A DNA stretch of 64,000 bases, taken from JAHEGP01 sp963751595 (GTDB taxonomy: Bacteria > Pseudomonadota > Gammaproteobacteria > Pseudomonadales > JAHEGP01). Each line of letters starts with the position of its first letter. Positions within the stretch are counted from its first letter, which is position 1. Shown one piece after another: positions 34,272 to 43,328 of this stretch. The translations under genes were made by a program, and so were the position numbers. The notes under the pieces are model-generated. The model saw only the letters and a list, made by a program, of their open reading frames with translations. It did no database searches and was not told where the DNA came from. Location: the NCBI GenBank assembly GCA_963751595.1, contig CAVVVC010000001.1:930001-994000 (forward strand), written 5' to 3'.

Positions 34272-34904
34272 ATGTCCAACGACATCGAGAAGACTATCGA
34301 ACTGAGCCCCGAGCTACAGGCGATAGGCTCGCAAATCTGGGAGCAGCTCAAACGCAACTCGGGGTGGGCGATCGGGATCGGCGCGCTACTGGTGCTCCTC
34401 GGTGTGTTCGCATTGGTGACACCGATTATGACGGGTGTATCTGTCAGCATGACAGTGGGGGTGCTGGTCGCCATGGGGGGCGTCGCCCAACTGGTCTTTG
34501 CCGCCAAGACAGGCCACCAGTTGTGGCCCTATGTGATGGGCGCCCTGGGCGTCGGTGCTGGTATCTATATGGCGTCCCATCCGCTGGTTGCGGTGGGTAC
34601 GCTCACCGTCGTCCTGGCTTTCTTCCTGTTCGCGGTGGGTTTTTCCGAAATCATGATGGCGTGGCAGGTGAGGCCGGCCAAGGGTTGGATCATGACCCTG
34701 ATCAGTGGCCTGTTATCTGTCGTGCTGGGGGTCATGATCTGGGGCCAGTTCCCGGTCACCGGCGCCCTGGCCATCGGAGTTCTGTTCGGACTCAAGTTGC
34801 TGTTGAGCGGAATGATGCTGATCGGGCTGGGCAGCGCAGCAAGAAAGGCAGTGAAGACAGGCGAAGCCCCCGGCGTGATTACCGGTGACAAGTCTCAGGT
34901 CTGA
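34272..34904 (+). CDS. HdeD/DUF308-family membrane protein
   Basis: This 210-residue protein has about six hydrophobic segments from residue 33 on, with the HdeD-type repeats AIGIGALLVLLGVFALVTP and WIMTLISGLLSVVLGVMIWGQFP. E. coli HdeD is linked to acid resistance; the molecular activity of the family is unknown. Start ATG 34272 follows GGGAG; an earlier frame from 34236 is less likely. Its 3' end overlaps that of the opposing CbiX-like gene by ten bases. Confidence 0.88.
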   Translation: MSNDIEKTIELSPELQAIGSQIWEQLKRNSGWAIGIGALLVLLGVFALVTPIMTGVSVSMTVGVLVAMGGVAQLVFAAKTGHQLWPYVMGALGVGAGIYMASHPLVAVGTLTVVLAFFLFAVGFSEIMMAWQVRPAKGWIMTLISGLLSVVLGVMIWGQFPVTGALAIGVLFGLKLLLSGMMLIGLGSAARKAVKTGEAPGVITGDKSQV

Positions 34905-35311
34905 TCCATCGTCCGGCCGTGCTCAGTCGCCGACCGGGTAATGTGCTCTGACATGACCCCCGCCAGCCCGTCGAAGCTGCCGAAGTAGGGAAGCAGCTTG
35001 ATCGGTAGCGCTGGGTACTGACCCCGCAGGACCCGAACCAGCTCCGGAATATCCCGGGACACGTGACGTCCACAATTGAAGAACATCGGGTAGACGTCAA
35101 TCGCGGCTACCCGGCACTGCGCCAGGCACTCAACCACGGCGCCCAGTGCGGGCGGGGCCGCTTCAAGAAACGCCCCTTCGATGTGGGAGTAACCGAGTTC
35201 GTCGGCACGTAGCTTGCCCAGTACCGCACGGAATTCATCATTGGCCGCGTTGCTACGACTGCCGTGTGCAATGACGATCAGTGCCCGTCCCCCGCTGCCC
35301 TCAGGCGGCAT
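34895..35311 (-). CDS. short CbiX/SirB-type chelatase-like protein
   Basis: This 138-residue protein matches the small homodimeric CbiX/SirB chelatase fold: LIVIAHGSRS with the metal-binding His16 at the start, and a central VYPMFFNCGRHVSRDIPEL with a second His. Such enzymes insert Co2+ or Fe2+ into sirohydrochlorin (cobalamin or sirohaem synthesis). No other cobalamin or sirohaem gene is adjacent. I start it at ATG 35311, inside the last codons of the upstream SDR-fusion gene (11-nt overlap), so it is coupled to that gene. Confidence 0.8.
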   Translation of the reverse strand: MPPEGSGGRALIVIAHGSRSNAANDEFRAVLGKLRADELGYSHIEGAFLEAAPPALGAVVECLAQCRVAAIDVYPMFFNCGRHVSRDIPELVRVLRGQYPALPIKLLPYFGSFDGLAGVMSEHITRSATEHGRTMDQT

Positions 35312-36743
35312 GGCTTTGGCTTGCGCCGCTTGCGGATGCCGAGGTAAAGGGTGCAGCAGCCTCCTCAAGATACCGCGCCAGCCTGTTTCGCTCCGCCGCA
35401 CTTTCCCGGGTCGACCTGATCAGGTGCGTGGTGTGCGGCTCGCGATCCAGGAACAGCTTGCCACTGACCAGACTGGCCTCACGGGCCGTCGCCAGCCAAA
35501 CGATGGTATCAGCGCCCTGTTCGGGGGTGCGCAGGATGCGCCGGGTCAGCTTGTGGAACGCGGGCAGGGCAGTTTCCACCCCGGGCGTGTCCGCCCATCC
35601 CGGGTGCATGGCGTTGACGCTGATACCCAAGGGTTTCCAGGCTTCAGCCCACTGCTCGGTCTTCACCATCAGCCCCCGCTTGGCCCGAGCATAGGCGACG
35701 CTGCCGGAGTATTTGGAGCCTTCGCTCTGCAGTTTGTCTACCTCCAGTTTCTGAGAGTACATGCCCCCCGACACCACATTGACGACCCGGTGATCCTCGC
35801 TCATCTGCAGTAAAGGCAACACGCCTTCGGTGAGGATGTAGGGTCCCAACAGCAACAGCGCAAAGCTCTTCTCCAGACCTTCGCTGGTTTCCTGGCGCGG
35901 ATTGAACAGTGCACCGGCATTGTTGACCAGCACATCGATGGGCCGGCCGCTCTCCAGCAGACGTTCCACCAGACTCTCGACCTGGGCCATTTGGGCCAGG
36001 TCCGCGACCTGCAGGGTGATGTCCTGATTTCCGGTCTCGGCGACCAGGGACTCAACGAGTTGCTCGCCCCGGGCCTTGTCCCGAGCCACCAGGGTCAAAC
36101 CGGCGCCCATGTGGGCCAGCTCCTTCGCCGCCGCAAGACCGATACCGGAAGTGGCCCCGGTGAGGACGATGTGCTTGCCTCGCATGTTGGCGGATACGGG
36201 GTGCCACTGCTTTTTGCTTTTCAGATAACCCAGCTTACTGAACCGTGCGACACCGGGAAGTACCAGTTTGTCTGCCAGCAGCGCCGAAGTACTGATCGTG
36301 GGTGCTTCGAAGCGGTCTTCCAGGGCACGCTGCAGCCCGCCCACCGAAGTTGCCCCCATACGCACCATGCCCGGCTTGAACAGCGCCTCGAAGGGGCGCA
36401 ATGCGGGCTTGAATACAAACTCGGCGGTGTAATCCAGGGTCGTGGAATTGCCTTTGCCGGTGACGGTAATAGTGTCAGTGACGGTAAACAGGGGGCACAC
36501 GCCCTCCAGCACAACCTGTTCATCGGGTTGCCATTTCAGCACCCGGTAGCGCAGTGAGATCGTGCCCACCGGCATGGCACAAACCACGTCGTACTCGGTG
36601 CCGACCCCGGTCGGCTCGGACCCGACTTTGTCAGAACTCAGCGCGGTGGCGTCCCACTGGGCGCAGTTGGCAAATTCGCAGGCGTAGGCAAAAACATCGG
36701 CCGCTGGCCGGTCGACTGAGCATTGTTCCTGTAAAACAATCAT
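35301..36743 (-). CDS. SRPBCC-SDR fusion protein
   Basis: This 480-residue fusion has two parts. Residues 1 to ~145 are an SRPBCC/polyketide-cyclase-like domain (ADVFAYACEFANCAQWD, GTEYDVVC, YRVLKWQPDEQVVLEG). Residues ~190-440 are an SDR dehydrogenase with TGATSGIG, NNAG and the active-site YARAK. The SDR part resembles the DHRS12 type of eukaryotic SDRs. The hydrophobic-ligand-binding SRPBCC domain may present a lipid-like substrate to the reductase. ATG 36743 starts exactly at the SRPBCC strand; the open frame upstream has no domain. It is divergent from frmA. Confidence 0.88.
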   Translation of the reverse strand: MIVLQEQCSVDRPAADVFAYACEFANCAQWDATALSSDKVGSEPTGVGTEYDVVCAMPVGTISLRYRVLKWQPDEQVVLEGVCPLFTVTDTITVTGKGNSTTLDYTAEFVFKPALRPFEALFKPGMVRMGATSVGGLQRALEDRFEAPTISTSALLADKLVLPGVARFSKLGYLKSKKQWHPVSANMRGKHIVLTGATSGIGLAAAKELAHMGAGLTLVARDKARGEQLVESLVAETGNQDITLQVADLAQMAQVESLVERLLESGRPIDVLVNNAGALFNPRQETSEGLEKSFALLLLGPYILTEGVLPLLQMSEDHRVVNVVSGGMYSQKLEVDKLQSEGSKYSGSVAYARAKRGLMVKTEQWAEAWKPLGISVNAMHPGWADTPGVETALPAFHKLTRRILRTPEQGADTIVWLATAREASLVSGKLFLDREPHTTHLIRSTRESAAERNRLARYLEEAAAPFTSASASGASQSHAA

Positions 36744-36990
36744 TTTGGTTGAACTCCCGCTGAAAAAAGAGGCGCAGCAAACCAGTGTAATGCGCCGGTT
36801 TATCTTCTTTATACTGACTTGCCAGCCGGTTTGGACCACCGCCGCGGCGCAGTGGGTCTGGAACCGGGCCCATGGCCATTGCCGCCGCAGCGAAAACCGC
36901 TTGGCGCTGACTTCCAGCTTTATCTGCGGGTGCTGCCATGATAGTTTCCCCTCACTGAACCGAGTACCCAACCCAATAAGGAGAGGCTAA

Positions 36991-38097
36991 ATGCTTACCC
37001 GCGCGGCAGTTGCCTTCGAGGCAGGCAAACCCCTGGAAATTGCTGACGTTCAACTGGAGGGCCCCCGGGCGGGCGAGGTGCTTGTCGAAATTATGGCAAC
37101 GGGAGTCTGCCACACTGATGCGTTTACTCTCTCGGGCGATGATCCGGAGGGGGCTTTCCCGGCCATTCTCGGCCATGAGGGCGCGGGCATTGTGCGCGAG
37201 GTGGGGTCCGGGGTGAAGAGCGTGCAACCCGGCGACCATGTGATACCGCTCTATACCGCCGAGTGTCGCCAGTGCGAGTTCTGCCTCAACCCCAAAACCA
37301 ATTTGTGCCAGGCGATCCGCAGCACTCAGGGGCAGGGCGTCATGCCCGACGGCAGCAGTCGTTTTTCGCTGGACGGCAAACCGCTGCTGCACTACATGGG
37401 CTGCTCGACATTTTCCAATTTCACCGTGCTACCGGAAATTGCGGTCGCAAAAATCCGTGAGGACGCGCCATTCGATAAAGTCTGCTACATCGGTTGCGGC
37501 GTTACCACCGGCATCGGCGCGGTTGCCTTCACCATGGAGGTCGAGCCCGGCTCAACGGTCGCGGTGTTCGGGCTCGGCGGTATCGGGCTCAATGTGATTC
37601 AGGGCGCGCGCATGGTGGGCGCGACCCGCATCATCGGTATCGATATCAACCCGGCACGGGTGGAACTGGCGCAACAGTTCGGGATGACCGATTTCATCAA
37701 CCCCCGGGACGTCGACAATCTGGTGGATCACGTTATCCAGCTAACCGGGGGAGGGGTGGATTACAGTTTCGAGTGCATCGGTAATGTCGAGGTCATGCGC
37801 CAGGCCCTGGAGTGCTGCCACAAGGGCTGGGGCCAGAGCTGCATTGTTGGGGTGGCCGGGGCCGGACAGGAAATTTCCACCCGACCGTTCCAACTCGTTA
37901 CCGGGCGCTCCTGGCGGGGCACTGCCTTTGGCGGCGCCAGGGGGCGCACCGACGTGCCCCGCATCGTCGACTGGTACATGGAGGGCAGGATCAGAATCGA
38001 CGAGTTGATCACCCATACCATGCCCCTGGAGGACATCAATACCGCCTTTGAGCTGATGCATACCGGGCACAGCATTCGCTCGGTGGTATTGTACTGA
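36991..38097 (+). CDS. frmA: S-(hydroxymethyl)glutathione dehydrogenase (class III ADH)
   Basis: This 368-residue zinc alcohol dehydrogenase oxidises S-hydroxymethylglutathione, formed from formaldehyde and glutathione, with NAD. Catalytic zinc ligands are in ATGVCHTDAF and GHEGAG, the structural zinc cysteines in CRQCEFCLNPKTNLC, and the NAD Rossmann motif is GLGGIGLN. A strong AAGGAG precedes ATG 36991. The TGA stop shares a base with the frmB ATG (TGATG), so the two are coupled. No FrmR repressor gene lies upstream. Confidence 0.96.
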   Translation: MLTRAAVAFEAGKPLEIADVQLEGPRAGEVLVEIMATGVCHTDAFTLSGDDPEGAFPAILGHEGAGIVREVGSGVKSVQPGDHVIPLYTAECRQCEFCLNPKTNLCQAIRSTQGQGVMPDGSSRFSLDGKPLLHYMGCSTFSNFTVLPEIAVAKIREDAPFDKVCYIGCGVTTGIGAVAFTMEVEPGSTVAVFGLGGIGLNVIQGARMVGATRIIGIDINPARVELAQQFGMTDFINPRDVDNLVDHVIQLTGGGVDYSFECIGNVEVMRQALECCHKGWGQSCIVGVAGAGQEISTRPFQLVTGRSWRGTAFGGARGRTDVPRIVDWYMEGRIRIDELITHTMPLEDINTAFELMHTGHSIRSVVLY

Positions 38098-38948
38098 TGA
38101 CCGACCGCTACCCGCTGCAGCAGATCAGCGCCAACAAGTGTTTTGGGGGCCAGCAACTGCGTTACCGCCACACCTCACCCACCCTCAACTGCGAGATGAC
38201 ATTTTCGGTCTACCTGCCACCCCAGGCGGAGCAGTATGCCGTGCCGGTGCTGTACTGGCTGTCCGGGCTTACCTGCACCGACGAGAACTTTGTCAACAAG
38301 GCAGGGGCTCAACGCTGGGCAGCGCAAACCGGTCTTGCCATCGTCTGTCCCGACACCAGTCCCCGGGGTGACGACGTGCCGGGAGACCCGGAGGGCGGTT
38401 GGGATTTCGGCCTCGGGGCCGGTTTTTACCTGAACGCCACCCAGCCGCCCTGGAGCACGCACTACCGGATGTACGACTATGTCGTGTCCGAGCTGCCCGG
38501 GGTGCTGGCGCAGCATTTTCCCGTGGATACTGAAAAGGCGTCGATTTCGGGCCACTCCATGGGTGGCCACGGCGCCCTGACCATCGCCCTGAAGAATCCG
38601 CGGCAATACCGTTCCGCCTCCGCATTCTCGCCGGTTTGCGCGCCGATGCAATGCCCCTGGGGCCAAAAGGCATTCGGCTACTATCTGGGCGACGACCCGG
38701 CCAAATGGCGCGACTACGACACCACCGAGCTGCTGCGAGACAAGCCGACCCAGCTTCCCCTGCGCGTCGACCTGGGAGATGCGGACGGATTTCTTGTCGA
38801 GCAGCTGAAGCCTGAATTACTGGCCAGAGCCTGCGAGCAGGCGGGGTATGCCATCGACATCCGCATGCAGGCCGGTTACGACCACAGCTATTTTTTTATT
38901 GCCTCGTTTATCGAAGAGCATATACGTTTTCATGCCGGACACCTGTAG
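38097..38948 (+). CDS. frmB: S-formylglutathione hydrolase
   Basis: This 283-residue alpha/beta hydrolase (esterase D family) hydrolyses S-formylglutathione to formate and glutathione, completing formaldehyde detoxification begun by FrmA. The nucleophile elbow GHSMGGHGA, the Asp in LRVDLGDADGFL and the His in YDHSYFFI form the triad, and LTCTDENFVNKAG is a typical family block. It is coupled to frmA by a one-base overlap. Confidence 0.96.
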   Translation: MTDRYPLQQISANKCFGGQQLRYRHTSPTLNCEMTFSVYLPPQAEQYAVPVLYWLSGLTCTDENFVNKAGAQRWAAQTGLAIVCPDTSPRGDDVPGDPEGGWDFGLGAGFYLNATQPPWSTHYRMYDYVVSELPGVLAQHFPVDTEKASISGHSMGGHGALTIALKNPRQYRSASAFSPVCAPMQCPWGQKAFGYYLGDDPAKWRDYDTTELLRDKPTQLPLRVDLGDADGFLVEQLKPELLARACEQAGYAIDIRMQAGYDHSYFFIASFIEEHIRFHAGHL

Positions 38949-39052
38949 GGCGTCGAATGTCCGACTCCCGGTAGCCCGCAATGCGCCGGCGCCAAAGCCC
39001 CAGTCTGTAAAACCAAAATCACAGCCAAGTAACCCGAATCGGAGATCAAGCA

Positions 39053-39841
39053 TTGGATACCAGCAAACTGTTTTCCCTGGAAGGACGAGTTGCCCTTGTT
39101 ACCGGCGGCTCCCGCAACCTTGGCAAGGTCATCGCCGAAGCCTTTATCGCCCAGGGTGCCACCGTTTACATCAGCGCACGCAAGGCAGCAGACTGCGAGT
39201 GTACTGCGCAGGAGCTGGGCCCGAACTGCCACGCGCTACCCCAGGACGTAGCCACCGTCGCGGGTGTGCAAGCGCTGGCCCGGAGTTTTCGCGAGCGGGA
39301 GCAGAAGCTTGATATCCTGGTCAACAATGCGGGGGCGGCGTGGGGTGAGCCCTTCGAGGCATTCCCCGAGAAAGGCTGGGACAAGGTCATGGACCTCAAC
39401 CTCAAATCGCCCTTTTTTCTGGTCCAGGCGCTGCACGCCGAGCTGAAAGCCGGAGCCGCCGGCGGACAACCCGCCAAAGTCATCAATATCACCTCGGTGG
39501 ACGGCCAGCGCCTCAACCCCTGGGAAACCTACAGCTACCATGCCTCCAAAGCCGGGCTTATCTATCTGACGAAACGATTGGCCGCGCGCCTGGTCAAAGA
39601 CAACATCATCGTCACGTCCTTAGCGCCGGGGGCGTTCGCCTCCGACATGAACCGTGCGGCGCGGGATGCGCCGGATGAGGTGGGCAGCAAGATACCCCTG
39701 GGACGAATTGGCGAGCCTGAAGATCTGGCCGGCGCGGCGATATTCCTCGCGAGCCGGGCAGGGGATTATGTCGTCGGGGATACCCTGACGGTGGATGGGG
39801 GCCTGGTGCATGCAGCGCTGGGCCAGGCTATCGACGCCTGA
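39053..39841 (+). CDS. RhlG-like short-chain dehydrogenase
   Basis: This 262-residue SDR has TGGSRNLG, NNAGAAWG and the active-site YSYHASKAG, and ends with DYVVGDTLTVDGG. It resembles RhlG/FabG-type 3-ketoacyl reductases. The start must be TTG 39053: GGAGA lies seven bases upstream, and any ATG would remove the nucleotide-binding strand. Located 104 bp after frmB, it may be part of the same transcript. Substrate unknown. Confidence 0.88.
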   Translation: MDTSKLFSLEGRVALVTGGSRNLGKVIAEAFIAQGATVYISARKAADCECTAQELGPNCHALPQDVATVAGVQALARSFREREQKLDILVNNAGAAWGEPFEAFPEKGWDKVMDLNLKSPFFLVQALHAELKAGAAGGQPAKVINITSVDGQRLNPWETYSYHASKAGLIYLTKRLAARLVKDNIIVTSLAPGAFASDMNRAARDAPDEVGSKIPLGRIGEPEDLAGAAIFLASRAGDYVVGDTLTVDGGLVHAALGQAIDA

Positions 39842-39911
39842 CCAACCCTGTTTGCCTTGTCGAAAGCGATTCAGCACAGCCCTGTCCGGCGCGTCCAACG
39901 GAGCCCCCTCG

Positions 39912-40961
39912 ATGCACGAAACCGTCAAAGACTACTACGGGAAACAACTGCAAACCTCGGCCGATCTCAAGACCGACGCCTGCTGCGATCTCAACCAGAC
40001 GCCGGGATGGCTGAAGCCCCTGCTGGCCACTATCCACCCGGAGGTCACCTCACGCTACTATGGCTGCGGCCTGGTCTGCCCCACGGAGCTGCGCGGTTGC
40101 AGGATTCTGGACCTGGGTAGCGGCGCCGGGCGCGACGTCTACATCCTGGCCCAACTGGTGGGCAGTGGGGGCGAGGTCGTGGGTGTCGATATGACCACCG
40201 AACAGCTCGCGATAGCCGAGCAATACCGGCAGCACCATGCCGGCATTTTCGGCTATGACAATGTGCGCTTCCTCAGGGGCTATATCGAAAAGCTGGACCA
40301 GCTTGGACTGGAGGAGGGCAGCTTCGATGTCGTGGTATCCAACTGCGTGATCAATCTTTCCCCCGACAAGGACGCCGTGCTGGCCGGGGTCAGGCGGCTG
40401 CTGAAACCGGGTGGGGAGTTCTATTTCTCCGACGTTTACGCCGACCGACGGATACCCGCCGAGCTGCGCGAGGACCCGGTGCTTTACGGCGAGTGCCTGG
40501 GGGGCGCCCTCTACTGGAACGACTTCCTCGCCCTTGCCCGGCGCCAGGGTTTTGCCGACCCGCGTCTGGTGGAACATCGCCCCCTGGCCATCACCAATCC
40601 GGAGCTGGAAGCCAGGCTTGGCGCTATCCGTTTCGCTTCCGCCACCTACCGCCTGTTCAAGCTGGATGAAATCGAAGCCGACGGCGAGGACTACGGCCAA
40701 ACCGTCACCTATCTTGGCAGCATTGCCGAGCAGCCCGATGCCTTTCAACTCGACGCCGAACACCGCTTCGCAACCGGGCAGGAGAGACCGGTAAGCGGCA
40801 ACACCTGGCGCATGCTCCATGACACTCGATTCGCGGCGCATTTCAAGTTCAGCGGCGACTTTACCCGCCACCGCGGACTGTTCGACGACGCCGCTAAAAG
40901 CAATCCCTTTGCCGCCGCAGCCCCGGGTGTGCCCGAGCCCGTTAAAACCGGGTGTTGCTGA
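39912..40961 (+). CDS. arsM: arsenite S-adenosylmethionine methyltransferase-like protein
   Basis: This 349-residue SAM methyltransferase carries the SAM motif DLGSGAGRD and all three As(III)-binding cysteines of active ArsM proteins: Cys52 (YYGCG), Cys145 (SNCVINL) and Cys195 (GECLGGAL). A Cys pair sits near the N-terminus (Cys24-Cys25) and another at the very C-terminus (Cys348-Cys349), as in many long bacterial ArsM-like proteins. It would methylate arsenite to volatile or less bound species. There is no ArsR regulator or other ars gene nearby, so the context is unusual. GGAG precedes ATG 39912. Confidence 0.92.
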   Translation: MHETVKDYYGKQLQTSADLKTDACCDLNQTPGWLKPLLATIHPEVTSRYYGCGLVCPTELRGCRILDLGSGAGRDVYILAQLVGSGGEVVGVDMTTEQLAIAEQYRQHHAGIFGYDNVRFLRGYIEKLDQLGLEEGSFDVVVSNCVINLSPDKDAVLAGVRRLLKPGGEFYFSDVYADRRIPAELREDPVLYGECLGGALYWNDFLALARRQGFADPRLVEHRPLAITNPELEARLGAIRFASATYRLFKLDEIEADGEDYGQTVTYLGSIAEQPDAFQLDAEHRFATGQERPVSGNTWRMLHDTRFAAHFKFSGDFTRHRGLFDDAAKSNPFAAAAPGVPEPVKTGCC

Positions 40962-40974
40962 GGGGGAGGGGGAA

Positions 40975-41481
40975 ATGAAAAACAGGGCGATGCAATCGCG
41001 TCTGAAAACCGAGGTGCTGCAGTTTATCCATTCCCATAAAAGCCTGCAGTTGGCGAGCCTTGATGCCGACGGCTCTCCCCACGCGTCCTACGCGCCCTTT
41101 GGCATCGGCGACGACTGCCTTTACGTGCTGCTGAGCGAACTGGCAAGCCACGGCCTGAACCTGCAGCGAGACCCCCGCGCCTCGGTATTGATTATCGAGG
41201 ACGAAGCCGCGGCCGCCAACCTGTTTGCCCGAGTCAGGATCAATTACACGGTGAGGGCAGAGCGGTTGGACCGCGACTCCCTCGACTGGCAAACCGGCAT
41301 CGACGCGCTGGTGAAGCGCCTGGGTGAATTTCCGGGGCAACTCACCCAACTGCAGGATTTCAAGCTGTTCCGCCTGGTTCCCAGCCGGGGGCGCTATACC
41401 AAGGGTTTTGGCCGTGCTTACGACCTGCAGGGGAACACCCTGGCCGGCGACGACGAGCTGCAACACAGTGATGGAAGCTGA
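40975..41481 (+). CDS. HugZ/PNPOx-like split-barrel flavoprotein
   Basis: This 168-residue protein belongs to the pyridoxamine-phosphate-oxidase-like split-barrel superfamily, close to the HugZ group: LQLASLDADGSPHASYAPFG at the start and RLVPSRGRYTKGFGRAYDL near the end. Members bind FMN or haem, and HugZ degrades haem. The catalytic role cannot be set here. A purine-rich Shine-Dalgarno (AGGGGGAGGGGG) precedes ATG 40975, 13 bp after arsM, so it is the last gene of the frm/arsM run. About 230 bp of non-coding sequence follows. Confidence 0.85.
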   Translation: MKNRAMQSRLKTEVLQFIHSHKSLQLASLDADGSPHASYAPFGIGDDCLYVLLSELASHGLNLQRDPRASVLIIEDEAAAANLFARVRINYTVRAERLDRDSLDWQTGIDALVKRLGEFPGQLTQLQDFKLFRLVPSRGRYTKGFGRAYDLQGNTLAGDDELQHSDGS

Positions 41482-41708
41482 ATCCAGGAGCAGTGCACCC
41501 CTGGAATATTATATGGTTTGTATTCAATGCCTTGGACTATTTAATTCACCCAGCTTAACGATACAAAAGAGACCTTGCGGCGCGTTCCTGGCCAGCTATG
41601 CTGGCTGTATTTCGAAAACGGGCTTCCTGGCTTGGTCGGCGAGTAAGCTTCACCAGGACGATTCAGACTCCACGACAGGAAGGACAGGAGGGTTAAACCC
41701 GGTTTTTT

Positions 41709-42224
41709 TTAATCCCTGGGGATGCTGATCGCTGAAGCCACAATCGAGTACTCAAACCTCTCAGGTGCGATTGCCGCTTTTTCACCCAGGTCAGCACTGT
41801 AGTGCTCTGCCTCTTGTTTGCTCACAGGTTTGCGGGAAAAGGTACCCAGAAGCACAACATCTTTGCCAGCGGAATCCGTGGGTATGAAAAAACCGTAGTC
41901 TTTGAATGTGACTCGCGCAATCGATGGGCCGTCCTGGGCAAGGAAAAAACAGCCTTTTTTCTGACAAACCCTGGCGATGCGCGTTGCAACCAGTACTTCC
42001 TGATCCAGGTACTTGTCGCTGTTGCCCAGCAGGTTAGCAAGGCTCAGCGGTGTTCCGCTTTCCGGCAGAGCGCCGCCAAAGATGTTGTGAGTCGCAGTGA
42101 CCTCAACGGGTTCCGACAGTCGCTGCACTTTATTGTCCGCTGCGAAAAGCTCCGGTGCATTGCTGAAAAGCGCGAAGGTGAGCAGCGTGGAAACAATGCG
42201 TATCCTGGTAGGCGAAATTTTCAT
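41709..42224 (-). CDS. DUF4920-domain exported protein
   Basis: This 171-residue protein has a signal peptide (residues 1-28, ELFA-AD) and the DUF4920 core: VLVATRIARVCQKKGCFFLAQDG with the Cys pair CQKKGC, then IARVTFKDYGFFIPTD. The two cysteines could bind metal or form a disulfide. No function is established for the family. A strong AGGAGG lies at 8-nt spacing before ATG 42224, and a palindrome sits ~120 bp upstream. The gene marks the left edge of a region with visibly lower GC. Confidence 0.85.
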   Translation of the reverse strand: MKISPTRIRIVSTLLTFALFSNAPELFAADNKVQRLSEPVEVTATHNIFGGALPESGTPLSLANLLGNSDKYLDQEVLVATRIARVCQKKGCFFLAQDGPSIARVTFKDYGFFIPTDSAGKDVVLLGTFSRKPVSKQEAEHYSADLGEKAAIAPERFEYSIVASAISIPRD

Positions 42225-42340
42225 GCAGAATGCCTCCTGTTTAACCGGGTATTGTATAACCAAACTTTTGGGCATATTGAGCGATTGATCAAACAGGGCA
42301 CCGAGCTCACCGAGCCGCCGGTAGCATTTCTTCTATTTAA

Positions 42341-42356
42341 CATAATATACATTATG
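42341..42356. promoter_or_regulatory. inverted repeat upstream of DUF4920 gene
   Basis: CATAAT / ATTATG arms of 6 bp flank a 4-bp spacer in an AT-rich stretch between jetD (which ends at 42453) and the DUF4920 gene. It fits a small dimeric regulator's operator, but no regulator gene is adjacent. Confidence 0.35.
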
Positions 42357-42452
42357 CGCATATTGATATGACCTGTTTGATTAAGAAAAGTATGTCAGTT
42401 CCCCCTGATAAAACCCCATAGGCTGACAGGAACATCACTCTGCGGGTGTGTT

Positions 42453-43328
42453 TTACCGGCAGCAAATACTCAGCCAGATCGCTTCTTGTTCCAGAGCCAT
42501 TGCCTGTTGCCGCATGGTGCGCATTAATTGTTGCAGCTGTGGATTGGCCTCGTCTTGCAGTCGCTCAAACGCCGACGCGAAGTCAGCAAAGTTATCCAGC
42601 CAGACTTTATGGCTGCCAAACTCTGTGAGCAGACGCTCCCAGTCGGGCATTAGCCAAAGCTGGCATTTCATACCGAGCTTTGATCGCAGCCTGGCATAGT
42701 TCATCAGCCCGACGCCGTCGTAATCTGGAAAGAGAATGACCTCATTGACACGCGATTCCCTCGCAAGCCAGCTAATTAACAGGTTATTCAATTGTCCACC
42801 GTAGTACGCGATCGATGCGACCGTATCGGATGGTAGCCAGTCCAACCTATCAAACAGCTTTTGGTTCTCAACCAACCATAACGGCTGTTCACTGGCCCAG
42901 TCGTCATTTGTGGATATGGCAAGCGCGGCCGCACCGTAGTTCTCGCTTGCAGCGGTGAGGTCAAGGGTCGAGGGTCCATTCGACCAACTCACCCCTGCCC
43001 CTTTGGATTTCAGTAGCAAGTAGTAGGTGTCGTGGCGATGGCCAGCACTTTTACTGTCCCGAGAGCTCGCAATGTTATAAGCGCGCTGGGGCAAATCATG
43101 GGGCAGTGCCTCCCTTTCCTTCGGGCGAAGCTCGCGCCAATACGTGTCCAGCACTTTCTCATTGATTACGCGGTAAACAGTACCCCTGCCGACAACGGTC
43201 TCCTGTACACAGCTTGTCCTTCGAGCAAATTCATTCAGGGCGTTTCGCTGGCCCTTTGTCAGCGCAGATCCGGCTATACGACCGTGCTGACGCAACTTCT
43301 CCAGGGCAGCTGTCAATGCCTTATTCAC
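42453..43328 (-). CDS. jetD: Wadjet JetD-like Toprim nuclease subunit
   Basis: This 291-residue protein has a C-terminal Toprim domain: Glu154 in WLVENQKLF and the DxD pair Asp202/Asp204 in PDYDGVG. These residues cleave plasmid DNA in Wadjet JetD and in topoisomerase VI A. The N-terminal ~110 residues appear to be helical/winged-helix. It is shorter than most JetD proteins, which typically have a longer N-terminal arm, so it may be a reduced form. It starts at GTG 43328, overlapping the jetC stop by four bases (GTGA). Confidence 0.85.
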   Translation of the reverse strand: MNKALTAALEKLRQHGRIAGSALTKGQRNALNEFARRTSCVQETVVGRGTVYRVINEKVLDTYWRELRPKEREALPHDLPQRAYNIASSRDSKSAGHRHDTYYLLLKSKGAGVSWSNGPSTLDLTAASENYGAAALAISTNDDWASEQPLWLVENQKLFDRLDWLPSDTVASIAYYGGQLNNLLISWLARESRVNEVILFPDYDGVGLMNYARLRSKLGMKCQLWLMPDWERLLTEFGSHKVWLDNFADFASAFERLQDEANPQLQQLMRTMRQQAMALEQEAIWLSICCR

